The position numbers and the translations under genes were made by a program. The notes under the pieces were generated by a model, which had not been told where the DNA came from, searched no databases, and was given only the letters and a program-made list of their open reading frames with translations. From contig SVGD01000001.1 of the NCBI GenBank assembly GCA_015056485.1, forward strand, positions 133,094-197,093: a stretch of 64,000 bases of DNA, in the 5' to 3' direction. Shown in pieces: positions 1 through 9,677 of the stretch; position 1 is the stretch's first letter; the number at the start of each line of letters is the position of its first letter. Origin of the DNA: Clostridiales bacterium. Lineage in GTDB: Bacteria; Bacillota; Clostridia; TANB77; CAG-508.

Positions 1-660
1 AAACCTTGTTCAAGCATTATATCAACTCTTTTATTTATTCTATTATACAGGAGTTCTCTATTCATATTTATTGCAAAAACTTTATAATCATATTTTACTT
101 CTTTTTCTCTAGATTGCTTATCCAACTCCGTTTTTGTTTTTCCTGTTTTATGATATATTTCTAATACTCTTATAATTCTTTTTCTATCATTTTCGCTGAT
201 TTTTTCCATTGCTTTTGGGTCAATCTCCTGAGCTTTTTTATATAATTCTTCTAACCCATTATTTTCTGCAAATTCATTTAATTCGTTTCTGTATTCTTGA
301 TCGAATTCTTCATCTTTAAATTCTATTCCATATATTAAACTGTTTATATATAAGCCTGTCCCACCAACAATAATAGGCGTTTTATTATTTGCTAATATTT
401 CTTCAATTTTCTTTTCAGCTTCTTTTTTATAATCAGCTACACTATATCTAACATCTGGTGAAACAATATCAAGCATATAATGTTTAATTCCTTGCATTTC
501 TTCTTTTGTAACTTTTGCAGTTCCTATATCCATATCCTTATATATTTGCATTGAATCTGCAGAGATTATCTCTCCATCAATTTTCTTTGCAAGCTCAACT
601 GCTAAAGCACTTTTTCCGTGATGCTGTTGGTCCTGCAATAACAATTACTTTTTGTTTCAT
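1..660 (-). CDS. miaA: tRNA dimethylallyltransferase MiaA, +1 frameshift in P-loop, 3' end outside window
   Basis: Transfers a dimethylallyl group to A37 of tRNAs that read UNN codons, a modification known to affect reading-frame maintenance. The ATG at 660 starts GPTAS of the P-loop. The zero frame then reads TCA CGG AAA and leaves the family; dropping the C at position 618 gives GPTASGKSALAVELAKK followed by the normal MiaA sequence (GGTGLY, YKDMDIGTAK region) down to position 1, where the gene leaves the window. The start codon abuts the mutL stop, the classic mutL-miaA order. The shift site is identical over 11 bases (TCACGGAAAAA) to that in pilT. I read this as a functional gene with a recoded CGG or, less likely, a sequencing error, because the rest of the frame is intact. 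Confidence 0.9.
616..621 (-). other. +1 frameshift site TCA-C-GGA in miaA
   Basis: Zero-frame TCA CGG AAA; the conserved P-loop Ser-Gly-Lys needs TCA GGA AAA. The extra C is at 618. One of eleven sites in the window with the same form. Confidence 0.85.
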
Positions 661-2637
661 TTATTTTCTCCCAAATTTTTTCTCAATTTCTGTTTTACTC
701 ATTTTTATAGCTGTTGGTCTTCCATGTGGACATGTAAATGGATTTGGCAATTTCAATAACTGTTTCATTAAACTATCCACTTCAGCATCATCTAACTTCA
801 TTTTCGCTTTTACCGCTGCTTTACAAGCAATTGTTGCAATAAATTTTTCCTCTTTTTCTTGTTTTGCTGTTATTGCTACTGTATTTATTTCGTCTAATAT
901 TTCTAAGAATAACTCTTTAGTATCTAATTCCATGCATATATTTGGAACACCTATTAAACGAATTGTATTTTCTCCAAACTCTTCAAATGTAAAACCAGCT
1001 TTATTAAACAATTCTACATTTTCCTTTACAATATTTTTTTCTTTATGTGATAAATTTATAATATCTGGCAATAACATTATTTGAGAATCTTTTTCTTTAT
1101 TATCATAAAAATTCTTTTTTACTTGTTCATACATAACTCTTTCATGTGCTGCATGTTGGTCAATTATATATATTTCTTGTCCCATCTCTATTACAATATA
1201 TGTTGAAAATAAACTTCCTATATATTTATATGTAGGTATAGAATAATTTTCGCTTTCTTCAAAAAGTGAAACTGGTTTTATTTCTACTTTAGGAACTTCA
1301 TCTACAGGTGTTTTTTCCTCTACCCCAAATGTCCTGTTGTACATCTCATTAAATTTATCTTCTTCCTTTGTATCTGTAGAAACAATTTCTTTCACATCAT
1401 TCTCTATAACTACATTCTCATTTTTACTCATGTATATTTGTTCAAGCATGTTATCTTGCACTGGTGGAATATATTCTTTTTCTTCTTTTTTTTCTATATC
1501 AGTCTTCTTAAACATATTAAATAGTCCACCTATTTTATGAGGAACAATTTCTTCTTCTTTTTTTTCTAAAACATCATCTTTTACAAATTCATCTTCATGA
1601 ACTATTTTAATATCATCATTATGATTCTCTTTTACGTCTGTAACTAATTCATTTTTTAATAAACTTTCCTTAATAGCATGATAAACAGCTTTAAAAACTT
1701 TTTGTTCTTCTTCAAATCTTATTTCTAGTTTAGTTGGATGAACATTTACATCGATTTTTCTTGGTTCAATTTCTAAATTCAAAACAGCAACTCCGTATTT
1801 ACCAATTTGAAGCAAACCTTTAAATCCTTGTTCCATTGCTGCAGACAAAGTTTTATCTTTTATATTTCTTTTATTCACAAAAAATATTTGATACGTTCTA
1901 TTATTCCTTGCAATTTCAGGTTTTCCTACTGCACCTGTTATTTTTATATCTTCATAGTTGTAATCTACATCTACCATACCTTCAGCCATATCTTTTCCAT
2001 AAATATTATAGATTACATTTTTTAAACTTCCATCGCCTGTTGTTTGTATAATAGTTTTCTTTTCGTTTAATAATTTAAATGAAATTGTAGGATTTGCTAA
2101 AGCTATTTTTGTTACTGCATCTTCTATGTAACCTAACTCTGTATAATCTTTTTTTAGGAATTTGTATCTTACAGGTGTATTAAAAAATAATTTTGTAATT
2201 GTAATACTCGTTCCTGTTTGACATCCAGTTTCTTCCTTTTCAAGTATTCTACCCGCTTCTACTATTATTTTATTTCCAGTTTCTTTATCCTCAGTTTTTG
2301 TAATCATCTCAATATTAGCAATTGCTGCAATACTCGCTAAAGCTTCACCTCTGAACCCCATTGATTTAACTTGTTCTAAATCATTTGCTGTTCTAATTTT
2401 ACTTGTTGCATGTCTTTCAAATGCATAATCTAAGTCGTCATCTTTTATTCCTGAACCATTATCTATGATTCTTATTTTTTTTATTCCTCCGCCTTCTACT
2501 TCTACTGTTATTTTTGTAGCACCAGCATCTATAGAATTTTCGACTAATTCTTTTACTACTGAAGCAGGTCTTTCAATAACTTCTCCTGCCGCTATTTGAT
2601 TTATAGTTAATTCGTCTAATAATACAATATTACCCAA
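661..2637 (-). CDS. mutL: DNA mismatch repair protein MutL
   Basis: Couples mismatch recognition by MutS to strand incision. The N-terminal GHKL ATPase is complete: IAAGEV near residue 16, NSIDAG near 35, DNGSG near 60, GFRGEAL near 95. A long charged linker (about 350-460) precedes the C-terminal dimerisation and endonuclease domain with DQHAAHE near 495 and a CPHGRPT motif near the end, as in the nicking MutL proteins of organisms without MutH. The length of 658 is normal for Firmicutes. Start is a TTG with GGGGGAAAT upstream. Transcribed with miaA immediately downstream. No in-frame CGG. Confidence 0.96.
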   Translation of the reverse strand: MGNIVLLDELTINQIAAGEVIERPASVVKELVENSIDAGATKITVEVEGGGIKKIRIIDNGSGIKDDDLDYAFERHATSKIRTANDLEQVKSMGFRGEALASIAAIANIEMITKTEDKETGNKIIVEAGRILEKEETGCQTGTSITITKLFFNTPVRYKFLKKDYTELGYIEDAVTKIALANPTISFKLLNEKKTIIQTTGDGSLKNVIYNIYGKDMAEGMVDVDYNYEDIKITGAVGKPEIARNNRTYQIFFVNKRNIKDKTLSAAMEQGFKGLLQIGKYGVAVLNLEIEPRKIDVNVHPTKLEIRFEEEQKVFKAVYHAIKESLLKNELVTDVKENHNDDIKIVHEDEFVKDDVLEKKEEEIVPHKIGGLFNMFKKTDIEKKEEKEYIPPVQDNMLEQIYMSKNENVVIENDVKEIVSTDTKEEDKFNEMYNRTFGVEEKTPVDEVPKVEIKPVSLFEESENYSIPTYKYIGSLFSTYIVIEMGQEIYIIDQHAAHERVMYEQVKKNFYDNKEKDSQIMLLPDIINLSHKEKNIVKENVELFNKAGFTFEEFGENTIRLIGVPNICMELDTKELFLEILDEINTVAITAKQEKEEKFIATIACKAAVKAKMKLDDAEVDSLMKQLLKLPNPFTCPHGRPTAIKMSKTEIEKKFGRK

Positions 2638-2756
2638 TTTATTTCCCCCTTAAAATTCAAACAAATTATATCATTAAAGGAGGAAAAATTGTATATGTTT
2701 TTAAAAAAATATAAAAGAATTTGGTGATTTGAATTATAAATTGTATTTTGGAGGTG

Positions 2757-2848
2757 ATATGTGAGAGGTGTGCGGTGGGATTTTAGGGATATGCTTCGTA
2801 GACTTTGCTTAATTTTCACACTTCGCACTTCCCACATCACACTTCTAC
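2757..2848. repeat. Intergenic hairpin repeat, family B copy 1
   Basis: Imperfect inverted repeat built from AGTGTGA/AAGTGCG-like blocks: GTGAGAGGTGTGCGGTGGGATTTTAGGG on the left and CTTCGCACTTCCCACATCACACTTC on the right. Related copies lie at 18903-18967 and 39990-40085. It lies between mutL and a short coding remnant; I see no gene in 2638-2756. Confidence 0.7.
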
Positions 2849-2865
2849 AATAAGGTTAGGCTACC

Positions 2866-2991
2866 TTAGTATGTGCCGATGCGAAGCATTGTGTACAAGT
2901 ATTTAGCTAATTCTTCAAGGACTGACTTGCCTTTCTTATATATTTTTGTTATACTCCAATTGTAATTCTTTATCCATCCCCGCGTTTTCAT
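2866..2991 (-). pseudogene. Short 41-codon reading frame, possible remnant of a foreign gene
   Basis: An open frame from ATG at 2991 to TAA at 2866 encodes a 41-residue basic, aromatic-rich peptide containing GWIKNYNW and LAKYLYTMLRIGTY. Its codons (GTC, CTT, CGC, ATC, GGC, an in-frame CGG as fourth codon) are much richer in G+C than the neighbourhood, and there is no good ribosome binding site, which suggests the tail of a decayed mobile or transferred gene. I cannot name the parent family. Confidence 0.3.
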
Positions 2992-3036
2992 TAAAGAATT
3001 GCTAGAGTTTAAAATTTATTTTTGGAGGAATCTTTT

Positions 3037-3462
3037 GTGAAAATTACAGCAACAACAGGTAACCAGTATGAACTTATTGGTGAAAAAGAAGGATTAATTC
3101 TTTATGGTCCTTGTGGTCGGTTAGGAATTGTTTCGAAAATTTATATAACGCCAGATAACCGTATACAAGTAAATATGGTTAAAAAATTGAATTATTTTCG
3201 AACTGAACCTAACATAGTCCAAAAAGTTGAAGGATGTGTATTCGTAAAAACTTCTGACAGTTCTATCTCTTTATTCGAAGAAAAAGGAAAATTCTATGTT
3301 GAGTTTGGACATAAACGAGGAATATTAAAAACTCTTTCCCAAATTGAACTTGGAGCTTCTTTGAATTTCATTTACGGAGTTTTGTCTGAAGAAGGCGTTG
3401 AAACAAAAAAAATACAGAAATTTTCCACCTCTCATCCAATTGTTGAAATTATTACTACCTAA
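3037..3462 (+). CDS. Unknown 141-residue soluble protein, atypical codon use
   Basis: I do not recognise a family. A GGAGG box eight bases before GTG at 3037 decides the start. The product is a mixed, beta-rich small protein without signal or membrane segment (motifs YGPCGRLG near residue 27 and FGHKRGILK near 89). Codon use is unlike its neighbours: CGT, CGA, CCG-free but with an in-frame CGG (3118-3120) that must be read as a sense codon to keep the frame open, since skipping its C gives GGT TAG. It stands alone between a repeat patch and a terminator, opposite to all neighbours, so it looks horizontally acquired. Confidence 0.55.
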   Translation: MKITATTGNQYELIGEKEGLILYGPCGRLGIVSKIYITPDNRIQVNMVKKLNYFRTEPNIVQKVEGCVFVKTSDSSISLFEEKGKFYVEFGHKRGILKTLSQIELGASLNFIYGVLSEEGVETKKIQKFSTSHPIVEIITT

Positions 3463-3463
3463 T

Positions 3464-3500
3464 AAAAATCCCTAGTGCAACTTTGCACTAGGGATTTTTA
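3464..3500 (+). terminator. Intrinsic terminator after the 3037 gene
   Basis: AAAAATCCCTAGTGCAA and its complement enclose a short loop and are followed by a T tract; the symmetrical A/T flanks would also serve the opposing ROK gene. Confidence 0.8.
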
Positions 3501-3554
3501 TCGAGTGGACTCAGTTCGCCCCTACATGTTCAGAAAACAAAATTACATTAGAAA

Positions 3555-4457
3555 TTACAACATTGCTGCACCTATAATTCCTGCATCATTCCTCAATTCT
3601 GCTATTAAAATTTCTGGCACATTACCTTTATTATATAATTCTTTTTCTTGTAAAAGTTTTTCCTTCAACTTAGGTAGCAATATTTCCTCATAATGTCCAA
3701 AACTTCCTCCTATTGATACTGCTTGTGGTTCAAAAATATTTACCAAATTTGCTATACCAATAACTAAATTTTCTATGTATTCATCTATAAGTTCTTTTAA
3801 TCTTTGATTTTCTATATTATAGAACATAAATTGCCTGATTATTTTACCATCAATACTATCTAATTTAAATTCTTGTTTTATTTTTTCTTTAAATCTTTTC
3901 ATTGAACCGTAAATCTCAAAACAGCCTCTTCTTCCGCAATTACATTTATCTGTAGTTTCCTTTATTACCATATGTCCAACTTCAAATCCTGAATATCTAA
4001 TTGGTTTTAATAGTTTCCCTTGTAAAAATGCTGCGCCTCCAACACCTGTTCCAATAATTACAAATAACGCATCATCGTAATCTTTTAAACTTCCTATTTG
4101 CTTTTCTGCAATAGCTGCACATTTAGCATCATTTTCTAAAACTATTTTAGTGTTAAAAAATCCCCTTAATCTTTCTTCAATATTTAAATTTATTATTCCT
4201 AAATTTTCTGCCTTAATTACTATTCCACTAGAAGTGGTTCCTGGAAACGCTATTCCGATTTTCTCAATATCATCTATAGTAAGATTTTGCTTAAGCAATA
4301 CTTGCTTAAGCAAATCTATTATTGTTCGAATTACTATTTCTGACATGTCTTCATTAATAATATCATAGTCTTTTTCTTCTTTAATTATCAAATTGTTTTC
4401 TCTATCTATTATGCCTAATCCGATGTGGCTTCCTCCAACATCTATTCCAACACGCAT
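3555..4457 (-). CDS. ROK family sugar kinase (glucokinase-like)
   Basis: Predicted cytoplasmic sugar kinase of 300 residues. The N-terminal phosphate loop is DVGGSHIGLGI (5-15); ENDAKCAA near 105 and GTGVGGAAFL near 136 are the ROK substrate and ATP loops; CNCGRRGCFE near 172 supplies the zinc-binding cysteines of the ROK signature. Length is as expected for glucokinase-type ROK proteins, which would make glucose 6-phosphate, but other hexoses or N-acetyl sugars cannot be excluded. It follows pilC by 15 bases and may be the last gene of the pilus operon. CGG triplets occur here only across codon borders (ATC|GGA, TGC|GGA). Confidence 0.85.
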   Translation of the reverse strand: MRVGIDVGGSHIGLGIIDRENNLIIKEEKDYDIINEDMSEIVIRTIIDLLKQVLLKQNLTIDDIEKIGIAFPGTTSSGIVIKAENLGIINLNIEERLRGFFNTKIVLENDAKCAAIAEKQIGSLKDYDDALFVIIGTGVGGAAFLQGKLLKPIRYSGFEVGHMVIKETTDKCNCGRRGCFEIYGSMKRFKEKIKQEFKLDSIDGKIIRQFMFYNIENQRLKELIDEYIENLVIGIANLVNIFEPQAVSIGGSFGHYEEILLPKLKEKLLQEKELYNKGNVPEILIAELRNDAGIIGAAML

Positions 4458-4472
4458 AATTTTTCTCCTCTC

Positions 4473-5823
4473 TTAGAATCCATAAGCTGAAAACATCCAT
4501 GAACCCATGTATACTTGAATCATTGGTACTAATACTACGACAGTTAAGAAAATTAACATAACTCCAACTATACTATACACAATTTGTGGTAATGCCTTCA
4601 TAATTTTTTGTATTATATTATCAATGTCAATTTGCATATATTCTAATAGTTTTTCCATCATATCTTGTATATCTGACTGCATTCCTATTTTTAACATTTC
4701 AGTTATCATAGGTGTTGACAATCCTGATTTTTCAAATGGTTCTATCCATGAACGTCCAATCAATATATTATTAATTGCTGATTCTACTATTGATAACATT
4801 ACTAAATTATGTACTACATTTTTACTTGTTTCTAATGCATCTTGTATTCTTTGCCCATTCTTTATATTCATTAAAACAGCTTGTGTAAATCTAGAAAAAT
4901 CAATTGCATAAATTAATTTTCCAAATAAAGGCATTCTATATTTAAAGTTATGAAATCTAAATTTTCCTCTTGGAGTTCTGATATATAATATAAGCCATAC
5001 TGTAAGTGCCACAAGTATGATAGTTGGTACTAACCAATATTTAGCAACCATATCTAATACATCTGAAAACCATAATGTTACTGCAGGTAATTGATCTGTT
5101 GACCCTACTTGGTCAAATATCTTTTGAATCATTGGAACTCCTAATGCAGTTCCTAAAATTAATAGTAAGAATATTGCACCAAATTGTATTAAATTTGGTA
5201 CCAATATGGTTTTTAATTTTTTTGTCATTGCAGCTGAATCTTCCAAATATATTACTGCTTGTTCTAATGCATTTACAAGTGACCCGAGATAATTCTCCTA
5301 CTTTTATCATATTTATATAAATTGGTGGAAACACCCCTTCATAATATTCCATAGTAACATACATATAATCTCCGGCTTCAACACCTAATAATATATCTTC
5401 TAAAATTGTTCTTAATGAAGAATTTTCTGTAGTCTCAATTATAGTAGATAGAGCATGAACATTATTGAAATTAGCTTTTTTTAATAAATGAAAATTTTGA
5501 GTAAAAACAACTATATCCCTTTTTGTTATTTTTTGTGCACCTATTTGCACATTTTTCTTTAATGGATTAACTTTTTTCTGATTTCTTTTTTTCTCAATTT
5601 CTCTAATTCTTACTTCTTTAAGAATACTAGTACTAGTTTCAATATTTTTTTTCTGTTTATTAATTTTATTTTTTCTTCCTATATAAGCTGGTGGTTTTAC
5701 TTCTATAGGTAAAAGGCCATTGTCTTTTAGTTTTTTCAATAGTATATATTTATTAAAAGCCTCTACCTTATTGCTTACTATTTGCCCATCTTTAGTTACC
5801 GCTCTGTACATATATATAGGCAT
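4473..5823 (-). CDS. pilC: Type IV pilus inner-membrane platform protein PilC, +1 frameshift
   Basis: GspF/PilC platform that links the assembly ATPases to the growing pilus. The first part ends ...KVGELS, then the zero frame reads TCT CGG GTC; omitting the C at 5286 gives SGSLVNALEQ and continues into the second T2SSF domain to the stop at 4473. Total length 1351 bases equals 449 codons plus stop plus one, the exact expectation for one skipped base. Three hydrophobic segments typical of the family appear in the C-terminal half (FLLLILGTALGVP, WLVPTIILVALTVWL, VGVMLIFLTVVVLVP). It has a lysine-rich insert near residues 45-90. Follows pilT by 24 bases. Confidence 0.88.
5283..5289 (-). other. 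+1 frameshift site TCT-C-GGG in pilC
   Basis: The C at 5286 precedes GGG, the Gly of a Ser-Gly-Ser segment. The only one of the eleven sites where the restored codon is GGG. Confidence 0.85.
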
Positions 5824-5847
5824 AATGGTTCCTCCATTTCTCTTATT

Positions 5848-6943
5848 TTAGATTCTTCTACTCTTTAATTGCATAATTGTTCTATTTAAAATTTCTATAT
5901 TTTTTTCCTCAATTTGAGCCTTAGCTTGGTCTAAAGTAATTCTATCTTCAACATACATTTTCGCAATTGAATTAATTAAACTAATACTTCCTTTTTCACT
6001 ACTTCCCTGAATAGCATCTTCGATTTCTGAAACACTAAATTTTTCTTTTCTTATGCATCCTGCAACTACATTGTCAACTACCATTACTTCTGGTAATAAA
6101 ACTAATTTTCCGTCTATTCCTTTTACTAATCTTTGAGAAACAACTAGTTTCAATAAAGATGACATTAAATATTTTATACTCGCTTGGTCTCTAACTTCGT
6201 AAAAATTAATTATTCTATCTAAGGTTTCAGCACAAGATTTTGTATGTAATGTTCCAATAACTAAATGTCCTGATTCTGCCATTTCTATTCCAGCTTCCAT
6301 AGTTTCTTTATCTCGAATCTCTCCAATTACCAATATATCACAATCTTCTCTTAAAGAGTTTTTAACTCCCTCTTTAAAATTCAATACATCTGCGCCTTTC
6401 CCTACTTCTTTTTGAATTATTACTGATTTTTTTGATTGATGTTTATATTCTACTGGCTTTTCTAGTGTTAAAATTTTCTTATTTAAATTTTCATTAATTT
6501 CATTTATTAATGCATTTAGTGTTGTAGTTTTTCCGTGAATTTGTTTTTCCTGTTACTAAAATTAAACCTTGTGGTTGTCTAGTCATTCTTCTTACTATGT
6601 CCGGAACTCCTAACTCTTCAAATGTTGGTAAATTATTTTTTATTATTCTTAATGTAAATACAGGTATTCCATCTGTTGAGGAAATATTTACCCTTAATCT
6701 AAGTTCTTTATACTCAAAAGATGTGTCTATTTTTTTTGTTTCTCTATACATTTCATCTTTATTTATATTTCCTCTAACAAAAAAGTCATATATTTCATAC
6801 ATATCAGATTCTGTTAATTCCTCATCTCCTATGCTGATTAAATCTCTTGCAATTCTTAATGTTGGAGCAATTCCAGAAATCAAATGTATATCTGAGGCAT
6901 CTTTTTCTATTGCAATATCTAATATTTCATTTATATTTATCAT
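5848..6943 (-). CDS. pilT: Type IV pilus retraction ATPase PilT, +1 frameshift in Walker A
   Basis: Hexameric ATPase that depolymerises pili for twitching or retraction. N-terminal DASDIHL near residue 15; Walker A reads VTGKTNS then CGG in the zero frame, and dropping the C at 6535 gives TNSGKTTTLNAL; LREDCDILVIGEIRD is the Asp box and Walker B; GHLVIGTLHT is the His box. The 1096-base length is 364 codons plus stop plus one base, a normal PilT size. Residue sequence across the junction (EKPVEYKH, EVGKGADVLNFKEGVKNSL) is PilT-like throughout. Upstream neighbour is pilB, downstream pilC. Confidence 0.9.
6533..6538 (-). other. +1 frameshift site TCA-C-GGA in pilT
   Basis: TCACGGAAAAA, the same 11 bases as in miaA, again inside a nucleotide-binding loop. 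The extra C is at 6535; 136 intact codons precede it. Confidence 0.85.
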
Positions 6944-6999
6944 ACAAATCCCCTTTCAAATTATTAGCACTATAGTAAATTTTTAAATTCAATATAATA

Positions 7000-8625
7000 T
7001 TAATAAATAACTAATTTTCTATCTAATTCATTTAAAGTAGTAATCCCATCAAGAACTTTATTTATACCATCTACTATTAATGGTTTATATCCTTGTTCTA
7101 ATGCAATTCTTTTTATTTCAATATTTGACTTTCCATCTACTACAGCTTCTTTTATTTCATCATTTAGTAAAAGGATTTCAAAAACTCCTATTCTATCGTA
7201 ATATCCTGTATGATTACATTCATCACATCCTACTGTTGTATATGTATATTTATTTTCTAAGTTAACATCCACATTATATCTCTTTAATATATTTTCTATT
7301 ATATTTTTTTCATCATCTGTAAAAACTCTTTGTTTTGCACATTTTGGACATACTTTTCTAACTAATCTTTGAGATACAACTGTACCAACTGTACTTGCAA
7401 TATCATACTCAGATACACCCATTTTTCTTAATCTTGTAATAACCTCTATACAATCAATTGTATGAATTGTTGATAAAACATAGTGTCCTGTTTGTCCTGC
7501 TTGTAATGCAATTTCAGCAGTTTCTTTATCTCTTATTTCTCCTACTAAAACTATATCAGGGTCTTGTCTTAAAACAGTTCTTAATGAATCTGCAAATCTT
7601 AATTTTTCATTTATTTCAATTTGATTTAATCCTGGTATTCTTATTTCTACTGGTTCTTCTATTGTTGTTATATTTATTTCTGGTCTATTTAAATAATCTA
7701 TAATACTATATAATGTTGTAGTTTTTCCTTCTCCTGTAGGTGCAGCCATTATTGTCATACTATTTCTTCTGTTAAAGCTTGCTTTTATTAATTTCTCATC
7801 ATTTGGAAATCCTAATTCAGTTAAACCCTTTATTGTGCTATCCTTTTTTAATAACCTTAAAACAAATTTTTCACCATGAATATTTTTTTGAGAAGATACA
7901 CGTATATTAAAATCTGGATAATCAACAATTCTTCCATCTTGTGATTCTTGTTTTTCTTGATACATATTTGAAATTGCTTTTAATCTACCAATTACTTGAG
8001 ATTGCTTTTCTTTTGAAATTTTAGCAACTGTAATCAGTTCTCCATCTACTCTGTATCTAACTCTTACTTCTTTTTCAAGTGGTTCTATATGAATATCACT
8101 TGCCCTTTTTTTCATAGCGTTCTTTATTATACTGTCTATTATTCCTGCAGTATCAGCTTTTGTATCTATATATTGTTCTCCTTTAGCTTCTAATGCGTTT
8201 AAAATATTTTCAATATTTTTTTCAAATGTTACATATTGTTCCATTATTAATCCTTTATTAAAAAAGATTAATCTAATTGTTTCAACTGCAGCTTTATTAA
8301 AAGTATTTGCAAAACAAACTTTTATCCTATTTCCGCTAATTTCAAATGGAATTGCCTTGTTCTTTTTTGCAATATCAAGAGAAATATATTCTGGAATATT
8401 TATCATAATATTGTCATATGTAAGTAATATTGTTTTTTCACCTAAAATTTCTCCCAAAGCTTTTATTAATTTTTCTTCACTACATAAATTTAAAATATTT
8501 ATTATTTCAATAATTTTTTTATTTGGATGCTCTTTTTGATAGTCTAATGCTTTATTAATATCTTGCTCACTAACTAAACCTCTTCTTACTAGCTCTATTC
8601 CTATTGGTATTCGTCTTCCATCCAT
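7000..8625 (-). CDS. pilB: Type IV pilus assembly ATPase PilB
   Basis: Powers pilus extension. The N-terminal MshEN/GspE-N region (1-150) is followed by RASDIHIEP near 174, Walker A PTGEGKTTTLYSI near 295, LRQDPDIVLVGEIRD (Asp box/Walker B) near 355, GHYVLSTIHT near 382, and a zinc-binding tetracysteine CPKC...CDEC near 425-470. At 541 residues it is full length with no frameshift. Start ATG at 8625 has GTGAGG upstream. First of the three motor and platform genes pilB-pilT-pilC. Confidence 0.93.
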   Translation of the reverse strand: MDGRRIPIGIELVRRGLVSEQDINKALDYQKEHPNKKIIEIINILNLCSEEKLIKALGEILGEKTILLTYDNIMINIPEYISLDIAKKNKAIPFEISGNRIKVCFANTFNKAAVETIRLIFFNKGLIMEQYVTFEKNIENILNALEAKGEQYIDTKADTAGIIDSIIKNAMKKRASDIHIEPLEKEVRVRYRVDGELITVAKISKEKQSQVIGRLKAISNMYQEKQESQDGRIVDYPDFNIRVSSQKNIHGEKFVLRLLKKDSTIKGLTELGFPNDEKLIKASFNRRNSMTIMAAPTGEGKTTTLYSIIDYLNRPEINITTIEEPVEIRIPGLNQIEINEKLRFADSLRTVLRQDPDIVLVGEIRDKETAEIALQAGQTGHYVLSTIHTIDCIEVITRLRKMGVSEYDIASTVGTVVSQRLVRKVCPKCAKQRVFTDDEKNIIENILKRYNVDVNLENKYTYTTVGCDECNHTGYYDRIGVFEILLLNDEIKEAVVDGKSNIEIKRIALEQGYKPLIVDGINKVLDGITTLNELDRKLVIY

Positions 8626-8655
8626 AATTAAATTACCTCACTTTCATCTTTTGTT

Positions 8656-9594
8656 TTATTTGTTAAGTCGTTCTATAACCTTATTTAAAGTTTTATATTC
8701 ATCATACAATTCCTCTTCAGTTATATTAAATGTTTTTATCCATCCGCCTTCTATAATTGTATACTCCTCTGGCAAATCTTCTAAATTTCCTTCTTCATTT
8801 ACATATTGTTCTGTTTCTTCATATAAAAATTTAATATCAGAATTATAATATGCGTATCTTGGTATCCAAACATAATAATCACCTAATGAAGTACTACTTA
8901 TAATTTCGCCTTCTTTATAGTCGTCCTTAGATACAAATACAGTTGCCCAATAACCATTTTCATAATTATACCATGTAGTATCTTTCTTTGTATCTGTTAC
9001 ATACCATGCACCATCAATAAATTTTATAGGATATTTCTTCATATTATCACTAACAATTAAATTATCCATATTAGGTTCATTTGGTGTTATTAAATTCTCT
9101 TTTGCTTTTATCTTTGTCATTGTTAAAACTTCTTCTTTAGTGCCTAAATTATACTTTATAGTTACAGTAATAGTTTTTACTAAATCAAATTTTTCCTCAT
9201 ATGGTGTTATAGCTATTTCTATTTTATATGGTGTTGTAAGCAATTCATTTGTATCACTTGTATTTTCAAGACCGGTTACATTCCTTGCACTAGCTATATT
9301 CACATCAGAAATCTCATTATTTGTATATGCATTTTCAGAATTATTATATTTGTTTTCTATATAATCAACTAAGTTTTGTTCCGTTACATCTTTATAATAC
9401 TGTTTATCAATATATTCAAAAATTTCTACAACATATGACGTTGCTTGTGAGTGTCTTTTTGTTTTCATTGTAGATAAGTATATATTATATGTAAGGGTAG
9501 CTATTAATCCAACAAATAAAGTAATTACTAACACTGAAATAAATGCATCTGTTCCTATAGCACCTTTTTCATTTTTTAAATAGCTTTTTTTCAT
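8656..9594 (-). CDS. Minor pilin-like secreted protein with N-terminal membrane helix
   Basis: A short basic N terminus (KKSYLKNEKGAIGTDAF) leads into a hydrophobic helix at about residues 17-42, like a class III (prepilin) or bitopic pilin signal, although the site lacks the standard G-FTLxE pattern. The remaining 270 residues are an extracellular, acidic, beta-rich domain with the aromatic motif YYVWIPRYAYY near 240. Position between the peptidase and pilB genes suggests a minor pilin or tip protein. Function beyond that is unknown. Confidence 0.6.
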   Translation of the reverse strand: MKKSYLKNEKGAIGTDAFISVLVITLFVGLIATLTYNIYLSTMKTKRHSQATSYVVEIFEYIDKQYYKDVTEQNLVDYIENKYNNSENAYTNNEISDVNIASARNVTGLENTSDTNELLTTPYKIEIAITPYEEKFDLVKTITVTIKYNLGTKEEVLTMTKIKAKENLITPNEPNMDNLIVSDNMKKYPIKFIDGAWYVTDTKKDTTWYNYENGYWATVFVSKDDYKEGEIISSTSLGDYYVWIPRYAYYNSDIKFLYEETEQYVNEEGNLEDLPEEYTIIEGGWIKTFNITEEELYDEYKTLNKVIERLNK

Positions 9595-9677
9595 ATATAT
9601 TCACCTAATCTTTAATAGCATAAATGCTATTTATATTCAAAATGTTAGTCATTAGTGATTATCACATATAACTAAAT

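Noticed and set aside
515..1084. 189-codon plus-strand frame opposite miaA/mutL
   Set aside because: Shadow of mutL and miaA on the other strand; hydrophobic low-complexity product, no ribosome binding site.
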